A stretch of DNA of 64,000 bases from Pontibacillus marinus BH030004 = DSM 16465 (GCF_000425225.1 NZ_AULJ01000034.1:1-64000); one strand, 5' to 3'. Numbered from the stretch's first letter, positions 1 through 9,082 are shown. Translations and numbers: made by a program. Notes: generated by a model not told the origin, from the sequence alone.

Positions 1-110
1 ACCTTAGCCGAATGGTGAATAACGGAACCGCAACTATCGTAAGGTTTTCTGATGTAGATTATGGGGGTGAGTCATATATGCACCAAAGTGATCTAAAGCC
101 TTATATGTAG
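1..110 (+). CDS. C-terminal fragment of an unidentified protein, cut by window edge
   Basis: Frame 3 is open from the window start to a TAG at 108-110, giving 35 residues that end in HQSDLKPYM. The fragment is hydrophilic, with no membrane segment. I do not recognise the family. It is read as coding because the frame is open to the edge and the residue mix is protein-like, but 35 codons is weak support. A short GAGAT/ATCTC hairpin around 135-151 may end its transcript. Confidence 0.4.
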   Translation, partial: LSRMVNNGTATIVRFSDVDYGGESYMHQSDLKPYM

Positions 111-186
111 AGCTAAAATACAGTTTCCTTAAGCAAGAGATAAAATGATCTCAGCCATGGGTCAGTTAACTTTCATAACAGCAAAG

Positions 187-301
187 GGGTGAGGGAAACG
201 GCAAACTCCCGCGGTAGAAAGGGCGGACGAGATCCCGCAGAGAGCTTGCGAACGAGGAAGCTCGGCCGGTCTTCCGCAGGAGTATTGCCGTTTCACCGAT
301 C
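187..301. repeat. Palindrome-ended intergenic repeat element
   Basis: A GC-rich island in an AT-rich gap. Its ends are inverted copies: GAAACGGCAAACTCC at 195-209 pairs with GGAGTATTGCCGTTTC at 279-294, and the outer GGGGTGA and TCACCGATCCCC also face each other. The middle holds GAGATCCCGCAG and CGAGGAAGCTCGGCC blocks, which resemble the palindromic intergenic repeats common in Bacillaceae genomes. No transposase is present. It is probably a non-autonomous element or a structured RNA; open frames across it are artefacts. Confidence 0.6.
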
Positions 302-418
302 CCCTTACTCTCACAAAAGCAACGGACCTCCACCACTATATATCTCGAATCCAAGTCTTCAAGGTAAGGGGGCTTATATGAAATTCATACGACCCCAAAA
401 TATCCACTTAATTCAAGT

Positions 419-434
419 AAGGTGAGATCACCTT
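419..434. other. Short perfect palindrome upstream of arginase
   Basis: AAGGTGA-GA-TCACCTT has 7-bp perfect arms. It lies about 125 bases before the arginase start and could be an operator, but no promoter is obvious next to it and the role is not known. Confidence 0.3.
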
Positions 435-557
435 ATGTTTATAAGAAAACCCTCTAATTTTCCCTATGAAAGCGCATATATATACAAAATCCTGTCCAGT
501 TGAGTCATTGGCCTATCTCTGTCTACAATGAATAATAGAGTCAAAGGAGGATGGACA

Positions 558-1460
558 ATGAACAAAAATTTATCAATCATCGGTGCTCCGATGGATTTAG
601 GTCAATTGCGTCGCGGAGTGGATATGGGTCCAAGTGCTATTCGTTATGCTGGAGTTATTGAACGGTTAGAACAGCTTAAGTATGATGTAGACGACCTTGG
701 AGATATTCAAATCCCTCGTCCAAACCGAAAAGAAGTGCAAATTGAAGATAACTTACGTAATTTGAAAGAAGTGGCAGAAGGAAATGCTCAGCTGGCTAAC
801 TCAGTAGATGAAGTAGTTGAGAGTGGAAGGTTTCCATTGATATTTGGTGGGGATCATAGCATTGCTATTGGAACATTAGCAGGAGTTTCAAAACATTACG
901 AGAACCTGGGTGTTATTTGGTATGATGCCCATGGGGATTTAAATACTGGCGATACATCTCCATCAGGCAACATACATGGTATGCCTTTAGCTGTTAGCCT
1001 AGGTATTGGTCATGATCGCCTGACTGGTATTAAAGATTACACACCTAAGATTAAGCCAGAAAATATTGTGATTATTGGTGCCCGTTCTTTAGATGATGGA
1101 GAAAAAGAATTAATTAAAGAAAAAGGTATCAAGGTGTACACAATGCATGAGATTGATCGTATGGGGATGACGAAAGTAATTCAAGAATCTGTGGATTACT
1201 TAAAAGATCGTACGGATGGTGTACATTTAAGCCTTGATTTAGATGGGTTAGATCCTCATGATGCTCCTGGAGTAGGCACACCTGTAATGGGTGGAATTAG
1301 TTATCGTGAGAGTCATTTAGCGATGGAGATGTTTGCAGAGGCAAACTTTATAACTTCTGCAGAATTTGTAGAAGTGAACCCGATATTGGACGAAAAAAAT
1401 ACGACAGCATCTGTGGCTGTAGGGCTTATGGGGTCTTTATTTGGAGAGAAGTTAAAATAG
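558..1460 (+). CDS. rocF: Arginase
   Basis: Cytoplasmic manganese enzyme that hydrolyses L-arginine to ornithine and urea in arginine catabolism. The 300-residue product has the usual family length and the ureohydrolase metal motifs in order: FGGDHS (about residue 97), WYDAHGDLNT (about 122) and SLDLDGLDP (about 226). The N-terminal GAPMDLGQLRRGVDMGPSAIR is typical of Bacillus arginase. An ATG at 528 is in frame, but the ATG at 558 sits 7 bases after AAAGGAGG and is the better start. It stands alone just before the sigW locus, an order seen in Bacillus, and is followed by a hairpin terminator. Confidence 0.93.
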   Translation: MNKNLSIIGAPMDLGQLRRGVDMGPSAIRYAGVIERLEQLKYDVDDLGDIQIPRPNRKEVQIEDNLRNLKEVAEGNAQLANSVDEVVESGRFPLIFGGDHSIAIGTLAGVSKHYENLGVIWYDAHGDLNTGDTSPSGNIHGMPLAVSLGIGHDRLTGIKDYTPKIKPENIVIIGARSLDDGEKELIKEKGIKVYTMHEIDRMGMTKVIQESVDYLKDRTDGVHLSLDLDGLDPHDAPGVGTPVMGGISYRESHLAMEMFAEANFITSAEFVEVNPILDEKNTTASVAVGLMGSLFGEKLK

Positions 1461-1475
1461 GAAATCTTGTGGGGG

Positions 1476-1510
1476 AACAGCAACTATGTGTTGGATATGT
1501 AGTTGCTGTT
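1476..1510. terminator. Hairpin terminator between rocF and the spo0E-like gene
   Basis: AACAGCAACTA at 1476-1486 pairs perfectly with TAGTTGCTGTT at 1500-1510 and is followed by a T-rich stretch. It sits between convergent genes and may serve both strands. Confidence 0.75.
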
Positions 1511-1513
1511 TCG

Positions 1514-1666
1514 TCATTTTGTCTTTGTTTTTTCATATTCATTAAGTAAGCAATCCAGTTTAGAGCTTACTTCCACTACTTCTTCAGATGATAATGGTAA
1601 GGTGGCTGTTAACTGAACCATCTTTTCTCTGTAAGATTCTATTTCATTTAGAATATTTTTACACAT
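1514..1666 (-). CDS. Spo0E-like aspartyl-phosphate phosphatase family small protein
   Basis: A 50-residue reading frame starting MCKNILNEIESYREKM and containing LSSEEVVEVSSKLDCLLNEY. This is the two-helix layout of the Spo0E family: an N-terminal helix with E-x2-R, a short turn with LS, and a second helix carrying the S-x2-LD-x2-L signature. Members remove phosphate from Spo0A~P and so delay sporulation; whether this one does is inferred from family only. A GGGAGG box lies about 10 bases upstream of the ATG; an earlier ATG stops after three codons. It is convergent with rocF and divergent from sigW. At 50 residues it is easily missed by gene callers. Confidence 0.8.
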   Translation of the reverse strand: MCKNILNEIESYREKMVQLTATLPLSSEEVVEVSSKLDCLLNEYEKTKTK

Positions 1667-1813
1667 ACATACCTATCCTCCCTGTATATTATCATGATAT
1701 ACTTTTAAGGTAATGTACCCAATATTTTCAATTCCAAACCTATTTTTAATAAAAAACATAAATGTATAAGGTTTGTATAGTTACATTGCTTTTTTAATTT
1801 CTTTTTATAATTG

Positions 1814-1840
1814 TGAAACCTATTGGTGGGGTTGTTCGTA
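1814..1840 (+). promoter_or_regulatory. SigW-type promoter of sigW-rsiW
   Basis: TGAAAC at 1814-1819 and CGTA at 1837-1840 are separated by 17 bases, close to the known SigW consensus TGAAAC-N16-CGTA. It lies about 37 bases before the sigW start, so sigW is very probably autoregulated, as in Bacillus subtilis. Confidence 0.85.
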
Positions 1841-1876
1841 TAAGGGATAACCGCAGCATTAGCGGAGGTATATTCC

Positions 1877-2440
1877 ATGGAGATATTTATTAAACAGAAA
1901 ATCAAAAAGATCAAAAAAGGTGATCAATCGGCGTTTGAGGAAGTTGTTTCCTTCTATCAAAACAAAGTTTATCAAATTTGTTTTCGAATGTTAGGGAATG
2001 CTCATGAGGCTGAGGATATTGCACAAGAAGCATTTCTAAGAGCTTATACGAACATTCATTCATTTGATGAAAATAGGAAATTTTCTACTTGGCTGTATCG
2101 TATAGCGACAAACTTATCGATTGATCGAATACGAAAGAAAAAGCCTGACTACTTTTTAGATGCAGAGGTTAAAGGTACCGAAGGATTAACCATGTATTCT
2201 CAGATTTCAGCTGATCAAGTTTTGCCAGATGAAGAAGTGGAAAGCTTAGAAATTCAAGAGTACATTCATAAAGAGATTCTTTCGTTACCATCTAAGTATC
2301 GTTCTGTCATTGTTTTACGTTATATAGATGAACTTTCATTACAGGAGATTAGCGATATTTTGGATATCCCCGTGGGTACCGTGAAGACCCGTGTACACCG
2401 TGGACGAGAAGCGCTTCGTAAAAAGCTTCGAAACCTGTAG
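1877..2440 (+). CDS. sigW: ECF RNA polymerase sigma factor SigW
   Basis: Sigma factor for the envelope-stress and antimicrobial-peptide response. At 187 residues it matches Bacillus subtilis SigW in length. Region 2 is at about residues 25-95, with the -10 recognition segment RKFSTWLYRIATNLSIDRIRKKK. Region 4 is at about 130-185 with the helix-turn-helix LSLQEISDILDIPVGTVKTRV. The ATG follows a GGAGG box. The anti-sigma gene follows 17 bases later, and a SigW-like promoter precedes it. A second consensus SigW site at 22729-22754 marks a candidate target in this window. Confidence 0.95.
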   Translation: MEIFIKQKIKKIKKGDQSAFEEVVSFYQNKVYQICFRMLGNAHEAEDIAQEAFLRAYTNIHSFDENRKFSTWLYRIATNLSIDRIRKKKPDYFLDAEVKGTEGLTMYSQISADQVLPDEEVESLEIQEYIHKEILSLPSKYRSVIVLRYIDELSLQEISDILDIPVGTVKTRVHRGREALRKKLRNL

Positions 2441-2457
2441 AAAAGGAGTGAGGGAGT

Positions 2458-3069
2458 ATGAAATGTTCAAATGAAGCTGTTGTGTTGATGCATAAACATT
2501 TAGACGACGATTTGACCAAAGAAGAAGAGATAGAATTGCGTCAGCACCTTCAAAACTGTGATGATTGTCAAAAGCATTTTCATGAACTAAAACGGACAAT
2601 TGCTATGGTGCAGAGTGCAAATCAAGTTCAGGCACCAATAGGATTTACTGATAAAGTAATGGGGAATCTTCCTCAACAAAAGAAATCTTTAGGGTATAAA
2701 CGTTGGCTAAAGGCACATCCAGTGCTAACTGCAGCCGCGATCTTTTTTATTCTGATGTTTGGTGGAATGTTCTCTAGTTGGAGTCAGGATCATCAAATAA
2801 GTGTTTCTAAACAAAAGGATATTGTTATACAAGAAAATACTGTGATAGTGCCAGAGGGTAAAACGGTTGAAGGGGACTTAGTTGTGAAAAACGGGAACCT
2901 CAAAATTGAGGGAAAAGTAAATGGCGATGTTGTCCTTATTAATGGTGAAAATTTAAAAGCCTCTGCTGGTGAAGTCACAGGAGAGTTAAACCAAGTAAAC
3001 CAAGTGTTTGAGTGGATGTGGTATAACTTGAAAAAGACTGCGAAAGATATCTTTTCAATAGGAAAATAA
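2458..3069 (+). CDS. rsiW: Anti-sigma-W factor RsiW (zinc-binding, membrane-spanning)
   Basis: Single-pass anti-sigma factor that holds SigW at the membrane until regulated proteolysis. Its 203 residues include an N-terminal ZAS zinc motif HLQNCDDC (H-x3-C-x2-C, about residues 30-37), one membrane helix at about residues 85-108 (HPVLTAAAIFFILMFGGM) and an extracytoplasmic domain of about 95 residues rich in short Val/Gly repeats (VEGDLVVKNGNLKIEGKVNG), which suggests a small beta-helix-like fold. Start ATG after GGAGTGAGGG. It is the second gene of the sigW operon and is closed by a strong terminator. Confidence 0.93.
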   Translation: MKCSNEAVVLMHKHLDDDLTKEEEIELRQHLQNCDDCQKHFHELKRTIAMVQSANQVQAPIGFTDKVMGNLPQQKKSLGYKRWLKAHPVLTAAAIFFILMFGGMFSSWSQDHQISVSKQKDIVIQENTVIVPEGKTVEGDLVVKNGNLKIEGKVNGDVVLINGENLKASAGEVTGELNQVNQVFEWMWYNLKKTAKDIFSIGK

Positions 3070-3076
3070 AAGATAT

Positions 3077-3112
3077 AACAAGCTGCTCAATGTGAGTAGC
3101 TTGTTTTTTTTA
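3077..3112 (+). terminator. Terminator of sigW-rsiW
   Basis: AACAAGCTGCTC at 3077-3088 pairs with GAGTAGCTTGTT at 3094-3105 with one G-T pair, followed by a run of T. Confidence 0.9.
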
Positions 3113-3229
3113 CACATTATGAACTGCTTTGTGTTATTTTTCATTAAGAGAAGTATGCTATAATTAATGTGATGTATTAGAGATTGTAGTATATTAAATT
3201 TGACGTTTAGGACAGAAGGAAGTGTAGAC

Positions 3230-4051
3230 ATGCTTGATGGGGGATTAGACGCATTAGGTTACGTACGGATCGTTATAGATATAGCCCTTGTCTGGTTTGT
3301 TTTATATAAATTAATCATGTTGATTCGCGGGACGAAAGCTGTCCAGTTACTGAAAGGGATCTTTGTCGTCTTAGGTATCTGGTTAATTAGTTACTTTTTA
3401 CAGCTTAAGACGCTCATGTGGTTAATGTCGCAGGCTTTGACATGGGGTTTTCTTGGTGTGATTATATTATTCCAACCTGAACTACGCCGAGCACTAGAAC
3501 AGCTCGGTAGAGGAAGTTTTTTTGCTCGAAACTCAACGAATGAAGAAGAGTCATTTAAAGAAACCGTTTCGGCTATAATGAAATCATGTAATTATATGGC
3601 CAAGCGTCGTATCGGTGCATTGATAACAATTGAACGAGAGACTGGAATGGGGGACTACGTTGAAACCGGTATTCCAGTGAACGGAAAACTGACAAATGAG
3701 CTATTAACAAATATATTTATACCGAATACACCACTGCACGATGGGGCAGTTATACTTACGAATAATGAAATAACAGCTGCTGCTTGTTACTTGCCGCTTT
3801 CAGAGAGTCCTTTTATTTCTAAAGAACTTGGAACGAGACATAGGGCAGCACTTGGAATTAGTGAAGTGACAGATGCACTTACAATCGTGGTATCTGAAGA
3901 AACAGGTAATATATCATGTACAAAAAATGGTGAGCTTCACCGAGACTTGGATCAAGACGATTTACGAAATATTCTTGAGCGAGAATTGGACATGGTACCG
4001 AAAGCCCCTACGACGAAAAGTTGGAATTGGAGGGGGAATAAAGATGGATAA
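3230..4051 (+). CDS. cdaA: Diadenylate cyclase CdaA
   Basis: Membrane-bound enzyme that makes cyclic di-AMP from two ATP; the messenger controls potassium and osmolyte transport and wall homeostasis. Three N-terminal membrane helices span about residues 12-85 and include the family hallmark LIMLIRGTKAVQLLKGI. The DAC catalytic domain follows with LHDGAV and GTRHRAALG. The ATG at 3230 gives 273 residues, the usual length, and follows AGAAGGA; a TTG at 3200 would add ten residues but lacks a ribosome binding site. The stop overlaps the cdaR start, and cdaA-cdaR-glmM is the conserved operon order. Confidence 0.96.
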   Translation: MLDGGLDALGYVRIVIDIALVWFVLYKLIMLIRGTKAVQLLKGIFVVLGIWLISYFLQLKTLMWLMSQALTWGFLGVIILFQPELRRALEQLGRGSFFARNSTNEEESFKETVSAIMKSCNYMAKRRIGALITIERETGMGDYVETGIPVNGKLTNELLTNIFIPNTPLHDGAVILTNNEITAAACYLPLSESPFISKELGTRHRAALGISEVTDALTIVVSEETGNISCTKNGELHRDLDQDDLRNILERELDMVPKAPTTKSWNWRGNKDG

Positions 4052-5276
4052 ATGGCTAAAGAGTCCCTGGTTCATTCGCGTTCTCTCTTTTCTCCTTACG
4101 TTATTATTATTTGCATCTGTTAATTTGGATGAAGGAAATACGCGTTCAGATTCTACATTCTTCTCAGAGGGGAACAATGAACTGGCAACGATGAACAATG
4201 TACCGCTACAGGTTTACATGGATGAAACAAAATATGTTGTAAAAAATGTCCCTGAGAACGTCACAGTTACGGTGGAAGGTCCGAATAGTGTGGTTACGAA
4301 AACCATACGTCAAAAGAATTTTGATGTGTTTATTGACTTGGAAGATGTAGAAGCAGGTACACATACGGTTCCTATTCAGGCTAGTGGTTTAGCTAACCAA
4401 TTGTCTGTGTACATACAACCCGAAAATATTGAAATTACTTTGGAAGAGCGCTTAACGGAGACGTTTGAAGTCGAAACAGATTTCATGAATCGAAAATCGA
4501 TTGAAGATGGCTATACAATTGATGAGCCCACAATTACTCCGAGTGAGGTTCAAGTAACAGGGTCTAAATCAGAAGTTTCGAAAGTGTCTTTGGTCAAAGC
4601 GATCGTGGATGTAACTGGAAAAAGTGAGACCTTTACGAAGAAGGAAGCTCCAGTTAAAGTGTATGATGAACAAGGAAATGAATTAAATGTATTTGTGGAA
4701 CCCTCATCAGTAAAAGTAAAAGTTCCCATTGTACCTCCGCATAAAGAGGTACCTATTGAGTTCCAGACACAAGGGGAGTTACAAGGCGGATTAAGTCTTA
4801 AATCAATTACGGCAAACCCTTCATCTGTTGAAGTATATGGTTCCAATGATGTATTAGACAATATTGAATCACTGAATAATATCAGTATTGATCTTTCCCA
4901 AGTTAATCAGGATACGACGCTTACCTTCGATGTGCCGATGCCATCTAAAGCAAACAGAGTAGAACCAAAAACGGTAGAAGCGGTCGTGGAAGTTGAAAAC
5001 ACAATTGAAAAAACAGTGAATAATGTTGAATTAGAAGTAGAAAATCTCCAGCAAGATCAATCAATTACATTTATCAGCCCAGAAGATCAAACTATCGACA
5101 TTACGGTAACGGGAACTGAATCTTCTTTAGCAGAGATTTCAGCGGAGGACTTTAATGCTTTCATTGATGTTCAAGAAGCTGAAACAGGAGAATCTAGTGT
5201 CCCGATCGAAGTGGATGGTCCGGAAAATTTAGATTGGCAACTTAGTAACGAAGAAGCTCAAATTCGTATAGAGTAA
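4044..5276 (+). CDS. cdaR: CdaR, YbbR-domain regulator of CdaA
   Basis: Extracytoplasmic partner that binds and modulates CdaA. The start ATG at 4044 overlaps the end of cdaA by 8 bases and follows GGAGGGGG; upstream codons in this frame are only shadow reading of cdaA. Its 410 residues comprise an N-terminal signal anchor (FIRVLSFLLTLLLFASVNL) and four tandem YbbR domains of about 85-90 residues starting near residues 50, 138, 230 and 318; each carries a V-x-V-x-G or T-x-T-G strand motif. It is moderately shorter than Bacillus subtilis CdaR but keeps four repeats. Confidence 0.93.
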   Translation: MDKWLKSPWFIRVLSFLLTLLLFASVNLDEGNTRSDSTFFSEGNNELATMNNVPLQVYMDETKYVVKNVPENVTVTVEGPNSVVTKTIRQKNFDVFIDLEDVEAGTHTVPIQASGLANQLSVYIQPENIEITLEERLTETFEVETDFMNRKSIEDGYTIDEPTITPSEVQVTGSKSEVSKVSLVKAIVDVTGKSETFTKKEAPVKVYDEQGNELNVFVEPSSVKVKVPIVPPHKEVPIEFQTQGELQGGLSLKSITANPSSVEVYGSNDVLDNIESLNNISIDLSQVNQDTTLTFDVPMPSKANRVEPKTVEAVVEVENTIEKTVNNVELEVENLQQDQSITFISPEDQTIDITVTGTESSLAEISAEDFNAFIDVQEAETGESSVPIEVDGPENLDWQLSNEEAQIRIE

Positions 5277-5316
5277 TAAACTATTCATTTGCCAAGAATG
5301 AAGGAGCGATTGAAGC

Positions 5317-6666
5317 ATGGGAAAATATTTTGGTACAGACGGTGTTCGAGGAGTAGCAAACACAGAATTGACACCAGAGCTAGCTTATAAAGTCGGACGC
5401 TTTGGAGGATATGTTCTTACAAAAGGACAATCTAAACCAAAAATTTTAATTGGCCGTGATCCACGTATCTCAGGCCAAATGCTAGAGAATGCATTAACTG
5501 CAGGTTTGTTATCCATTGGAGCAGAAGTTATGCGTTTGGGCGTTATCTCAACACCTGGTGTAGCTTTTCTAACTAAAGCAATGGGAGCAGAAGCGGGCGT
5601 TATGATATCAGCTTCTCATAATCCTGTAGAGGATAATGGCATTAAATTCTTCGGCCCGGATGGCTTTAAGCTAACGGATGATCAAGAAAATGAAATTGAA
5701 ACATTAATGGATCAAGAAGAAGATGAATTACCTCGTCCATCTGGTGCAGATATTGGCCAAGTAAATGATTATTTTGAAGGCGGACAAAAGTATATTCAAT
5801 ATCTTAAGCAAACCATTGATTATGACTTTGAAGGACTTCACATTGCGTTAGACTGTGCACACGGTGCGACATCTGCAATCGCACCACATTTATTTGCAGA
5901 TCTAGAAGCGGATATTTCGACAATTGGAGCATCTCCAGATGGACTCAATATCAATGACGGTGTAGGTTCAACAGCTCCTGAAGCTCTTCAGGACTTTGTG
6001 AAAGAAAAAGGCGCAGACATTGGTCTTGCTTTTGACGGAGATGGAGACCGCCTTATTGCAGTTGATGAAAACGGGAAAATTGTAGATGGTGATCAAATTA
6101 TGTTCATTTGTGCTAAGCATATGAATGACAAAGGTCGCTTACGTCATAATACCGTTGTGTCAACTGTTATGAGTAATATCGGTTTCTACAAAGCAATTGA
6201 AGCAAATGGAATGAAGAGTGATAAAACTTCAGTTGGAGATCGTTATGTAATGGAGGAAATGCGTAAAGGCGGATATAGCCTTGGTGGAGAGCAGTCTGGC
6301 CATATCATTTTCTTAGATTACAATACGACAGGTGATGGTTTACTATCCGCACTTAAGCTTGTAGATGTACTAAAAGACACTGGCAAAACATTATCGGAGC
6401 TTGCTGGTGAAATGAAAAAGTACCCACAGGTTCTTAAAAACGTACGTGTGATTGATAAAAATAAAGTAATGACTAACCCGCGTGTCACTGAAGCTATTGA
6501 AATAGTTGAAGAAGAAATGGGTGAACACGGACGTGTACTTGTACGCCCTTCAGGCACAGAACCACTTGTTAGGGTGATGGTGGAAGCACCTACAGAAGAA
6601 GATTGTGAAAAATATGTAGAAAAAGTAGTTTCCGTGGTTGATGAAGAGTTAGGCATGAGAGACTAG
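5317..6666 (+). CDS. glmM: Phosphoglucosamine mutase
   Basis: Converts glucosamine-6-phosphate to glucosamine-1-phosphate for UDP-GlcNAc and peptidoglycan synthesis. It has 449 residues, with GTDGVRG at the N terminus, the phosphoserine loop MISASHNP (Ser100), the magnesium loop DGDGDR (about residue 240), the sugar-binding GGEQSGH (about 325) and the phosphate-binding [12 protein letters not shown] near the C terminus. It ends the cdaA-cdaR-glmM operon, which joins c-di-AMP synthesis to wall precursor supply. Start ATG after AAGGAGCG. Confidence 0.97.
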   Translation: MGKYFGTDGVRGVANTELTPELAYKVGRFGGYVLTKGQSKPKILIGRDPRISGQMLENALTAGLLSIGAEVMRLGVISTPGVAFLTKAMGAEAGVMISASHNPVEDNGIKFFGPDGFKLTDDQENEIETLMDQEEDELPRPSGADIGQVNDYFEGGQKYIQYLKQTIDYDFEGLHIALDCAHGATSAIAPHLFADLEADISTIGASPDGLNINDGVGSTAPEALQDFVKEKGADIGLAFDGDGDRLIAVDENGKIVDGDQIMFICAKHMNDKGRLRHNTVVSTVMSNIGFYKAIEANGMKSDKTSVGDRYVMEEMRKGGYSLGGEQSGHIIFLDYNTTGDGLLSALKLVDVLKDTGKTLSELAGEMKKYPQVLKNVRVIDKNKVMTNPRVTEAIEIVEEEMGEHGRVLVRPSGTEPLVRVMVEAPTEEDCEKYVEKVVSVVDEELGMRD

Positions 6667-6675
6667 TCTAAAATG

Positions 6676-6716
6676 TGCGCAAATGGCACCAAACGAGCCA
6701 TTTGCGCATATTTTAT
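6676..6716 (+). terminator. Terminator of cdaA-cdaR-glmM
   Basis: TGCGCAAATGGC at 6676-6687 pairs perfectly with GCCATTTGCGCA at 6697-6708, followed by ATTTTATT. Confidence 0.9.
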
Positions 6717-6794
6717 TATACAAGGTTCAATTGAAAAACAATGCTTTTATCAATCTCTTGTCATCTTTGCAATGAAGCTGTAACACAAACGTTA

Positions 6795-6824
6795 TTGACC
6801 AACAATTTCAAATTAGAGTAAAAT
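6795..6824 (+). promoter_or_regulatory. SigA-type promoter of glmS
   Basis: TTGACC at 6795-6800 and TAAAAT at 6819-6824 with an 18-base spacer. It lies about 130 bases before the ribozyme cleavage site, giving a long leader. Confidence 0.65.
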
Positions 6825-6944
6825 GATTAATGTTCCTTGTTTTTTTAGGGGTTTAACACTCTCTATTAACGGATATTTAACACAAGGAATGCTCTTTAAG
6901 ACATTCAAAATGGGAGAGGGGGACAGAAAGTCAATCATTATATT

Positions 6945-7112
6945 ATTTCAAAAGCGCCTGGACTATTTCTTGTAAAGGAATAGTTGACGAGGAGGAGGTT
7001 CATCGAGTTTTCGGCGGATGCCTCCCGGTTGTTTACACCTCAACCGAAACATACTCATCTAAAACAAAGAGGCGACTCTTTGCACAAAAGATGCGTATAA
7101 GGTGACAACATT
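6945..7112 (+). promoter_or_regulatory. glmS ribozyme (glucosamine-6-phosphate-activated self-cleaving riboswitch)
   Basis: The stretch matches the glmS ribozyme class: an AAAGCGCC cleavage site (cut expected between 6953 and 6954), the GACGAGGAGGAGGTTCATCGA core, TTCGGCGGATGCCTCCCGG, and the distal AAGGTGACAAC near 7100-7109. When glucosamine-6-phosphate is plentiful the RNA cuts itself and the glmS message is degraded. The location, directly before glmS, agrees. Confidence 0.95.
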
Positions 7113-7118
7113 CATGAG

Positions 7119-7168
7119 AAAGGGGCAAACAACTGCCCCGAAAATAAGGCTCGTTTGTTTGCCCCTTT
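7119..7168 (+). other. Long hairpin between ribozyme and glmS with an alternative fold
   Basis: AAAGGGGCAAACAA at 7119-7132 pairs perfectly with TTGTTTGCCCCTTT at 7155-7168. The same 5' strand can instead pair locally: GGGGCA at 7122-7127 with TGCCCC at 7134-7139. There is no good T run after it and the glmS ribosome binding site follows 7 bases later. It may be a leftover attenuator or a structure shielding the translation start after cleavage. Confidence 0.6.
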
Positions 7169-7191
7169 AAATATAAGGAGGAAACAACGAT

Positions 7192-8997
7192 ATGTGTGGA
7201 ATTGTAGGATATATTGGAACACAAGATACAACAGAGATTTTACTAAAAGGACTTGAAAAGCTTGAATACCGCGGATATGATTCAGCAGGGATTGCAGAAT
7301 TAAATGACGCAGGTGTTCACATCACGAAGGTGAAAGGACGCATCGCAGCACTTCGTGAAGAAGTTGAGAAAAAAGACGTTCGTGCAACGCAAGGAATCGG
7401 CCATACCCGCTGGGCGACACATGGTGCTCCGAGTTACGAAAATGCGCACCCTCACCAGAGCGCGTCTGGTCGCTTCACGATCGTTCACAACGGAGTAATT
7501 GAAAACTACGAAGAGGTACAACGTGAGTACCTTTCAGATGTAGATATGAAAAGTGAAACGGACACGGAAATCATTGTCCAACTAGTTGAGAACCTGTATA
7601 ACGAGATAGGAGATGTACAAGAAGCATTCACCAAAGCCATTTCTCTAATGAAAGGCTCTTATGCAGTAGCAATTATGGATGTTGAGAATCCTGAAATTAT
7701 TTACGTAGCGAAAAATAAAAGCCCATTGCTTGTAGGTCTGGGAGATGGCTTTAACGTCGTTTCAAGTGACTCAATGGCAATGCTTCAAGTTACGGATCAA
7801 TTCGTTGAACTAGAAGATAAAGAAATCGTGATTGTTCAACGTGATCAGGTTCAGATCCAAAAACTAGATGGAACAAAGGTAGACCGTGAACCATTCACAG
7901 CTGAAATTGATGAAAGTGATATTGAAAAGGGAACGTACCCACACTTCATGCTCAAAGAAATTGATGAGCAACCATTTGTTATTCGTCGAATTATCCAAGA
8001 ATATAAGGATGAAAACGACCAAATTAAGCTAGATCCAGACGTTCGTCAAGCTATGATGGATTGTGATCGTGTATATATTATTGCATGTGGCACAAGTTAT
8101 CATGCTGGTCTAATTGGAAAGCAATTTATTGAGAAGCTAGCAAAAGTCCCAGTAGAGGTTCACGTGGCTAGCGAATTCTCTTACAACATGCCATTGCTTT
8201 CTGAAAAGCCTCTGTTTGTGTATATCTCTCAGAGTGGAGAGACTGCAGACAGTCGTGCAGTGCTTGTTGAAACAAAAGAGATGGGTCATCCATCCCTTAC
8301 GATTACAAACGTACCTGGATCAACCCTTTCTCGTGAATCAGATTACACACTACATTTACATGCCGGTCCAGAGATTGCTGTAGCTTCTACAAAAGCATAC
8401 ACAGCTCAAATGGCTGTGCTAGCTATTCTTGCCGTTGATACTGCCCAAGCTAAAGGTATTGATATGAAATTTGATCCAATGAAAGAGCTTGGAATTGCGG
8501 CTAACGCAATGGAAGCTCTATGTGATCAGAAGGAAGAAATGGAGAAGATTGCAGCAGACTTCTTACCAACAACAAGAAACTGCTTCTTCATCGGCCGTAG
8601 TATTGACTACTACGTGGTATTAGAAGGTGCACTGAAACTTAAAGAAATCTCTTATATTCAAGCTGAAGGATTTGCTGGAGGCGAGCTAAAACATGGTACC
8701 ATTGCTCTAATTGAGGAAGGTACTCCAGTGGTTGCACTAGCTACACAAAAAGACGTTAACGGTTCTATCCGTGGAAACGTAAAAGAGGTAGCAGCCCGAG
8801 GAGCGAACCCATGTGTGCTTAGCATGAAAGGTATGGAACAAGACGGAGACACGTTCGTTCTTCCTGAGGTGGATGAACTTCTGGCGCCACTTGTTTCTGT
8901 AGTACCATTACAGCTTATTTCTTACTACGCAGCACTTCATCGTGACTGTGACGTAGATAAACCACGCAACCTAGCTAAAAGTGTTACAGTTGAGTAA
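7192..8997 (+). CDS. glmS: Glutamine-fructose-6-phosphate aminotransferase (isomerizing)
   Basis: First step of amino-sugar synthesis: fructose-6-phosphate plus glutamine gives glucosamine-6-phosphate. It has 601 residues. The N-terminal glutaminase domain starts MCGIVGYIG with nucleophile Cys2 and has GHTRWATHG (about residue 70). Two SIS isomerase domains follow (about 280-590) with [27 protein letters not shown], and the C-terminal [13 protein letters not shown] conserved in the family. Start ATG follows AAGGAGG. Expression is controlled by its own promoter and the upstream ribozyme; a terminator follows. Confidence 0.98.
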   Translation: MCGIVGYIGTQDTTEILLKGLEKLEYRGYDSAGIAELNDAGVHITKVKGRIAALREEVEKKDVRATQGIGHTRWATHGAPSYENAHPHQSASGRFTIVHNGVIENYEEVQREYLSDVDMKSETDTEIIVQLVENLYNEIGDVQEAFTKAISLMKGSYAVAIMDVENPEIIYVAKNKSPLLVGLGDGFNVVSSDSMAMLQVTDQFVELEDKEIVIVQRDQVQIQKLDGTKVDREPFTAEIDESDIEKGTYPHFMLKEIDEQPFVIRRIIQEYKDENDQIKLDPDVRQAMMDCDRVYIIACGTSYHAGLIGKQFIEKLAKVPVEVHVASEFSYNMPLLSEKPLFVYISQSGETADSRAVLVETKEMGHPSLTITNVPGSTLSRESDYTLHLHAGPEIAVASTKAYTAQMAVLAILAVDTAQAKGIDMKFDPMKELGIAANAMEALCDQKEEMEKIAADFLPTTRNCFFIGRSIDYYVVLEGALKLKEISYIQAEGFAGGELKHGTIALIEEGTPVVALATQKDVNGSIRGNVKEVAARGANPCVLSMKGMEQDGDTFVLPEVDELLAPLVSVVPLQLISYYAALHRDCDVDKPRNLAKSVTVE

Positions 8998-9000
8998 ATG

Positions 9001-9042
9001 AAAAGGGGAGGCACCCATTTGTTTGGGGCTTCTCCTTTTTTT
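9001..9042 (+). terminator. Terminator of glmS
   Basis: AAAAGGGGAGGCACCC pairs, with mismatches, with GGGGCTTCTCCTTTT and a T run follows. Confidence 0.8.
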
Positions 9043-9082
9043 ATAGGATCCCAAAGAAATCAAGAAAAGACATCTTAATTGG

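Noticed and set aside
189-425. Possible 78-residue gene on the plus strand, and a 62-residue one opposite
   Set aside because: Both lie across the repeat, lack a ribosome binding site and have Arg/Ser-rich repeat-like composition.
1-560. rRNA or tRNA at the left end, suggested by the GC-rich patch
   Set aside because: No rRNA landmarks or tRNA cloverleaf were found; the GC-rich part is a palindromic repeat.
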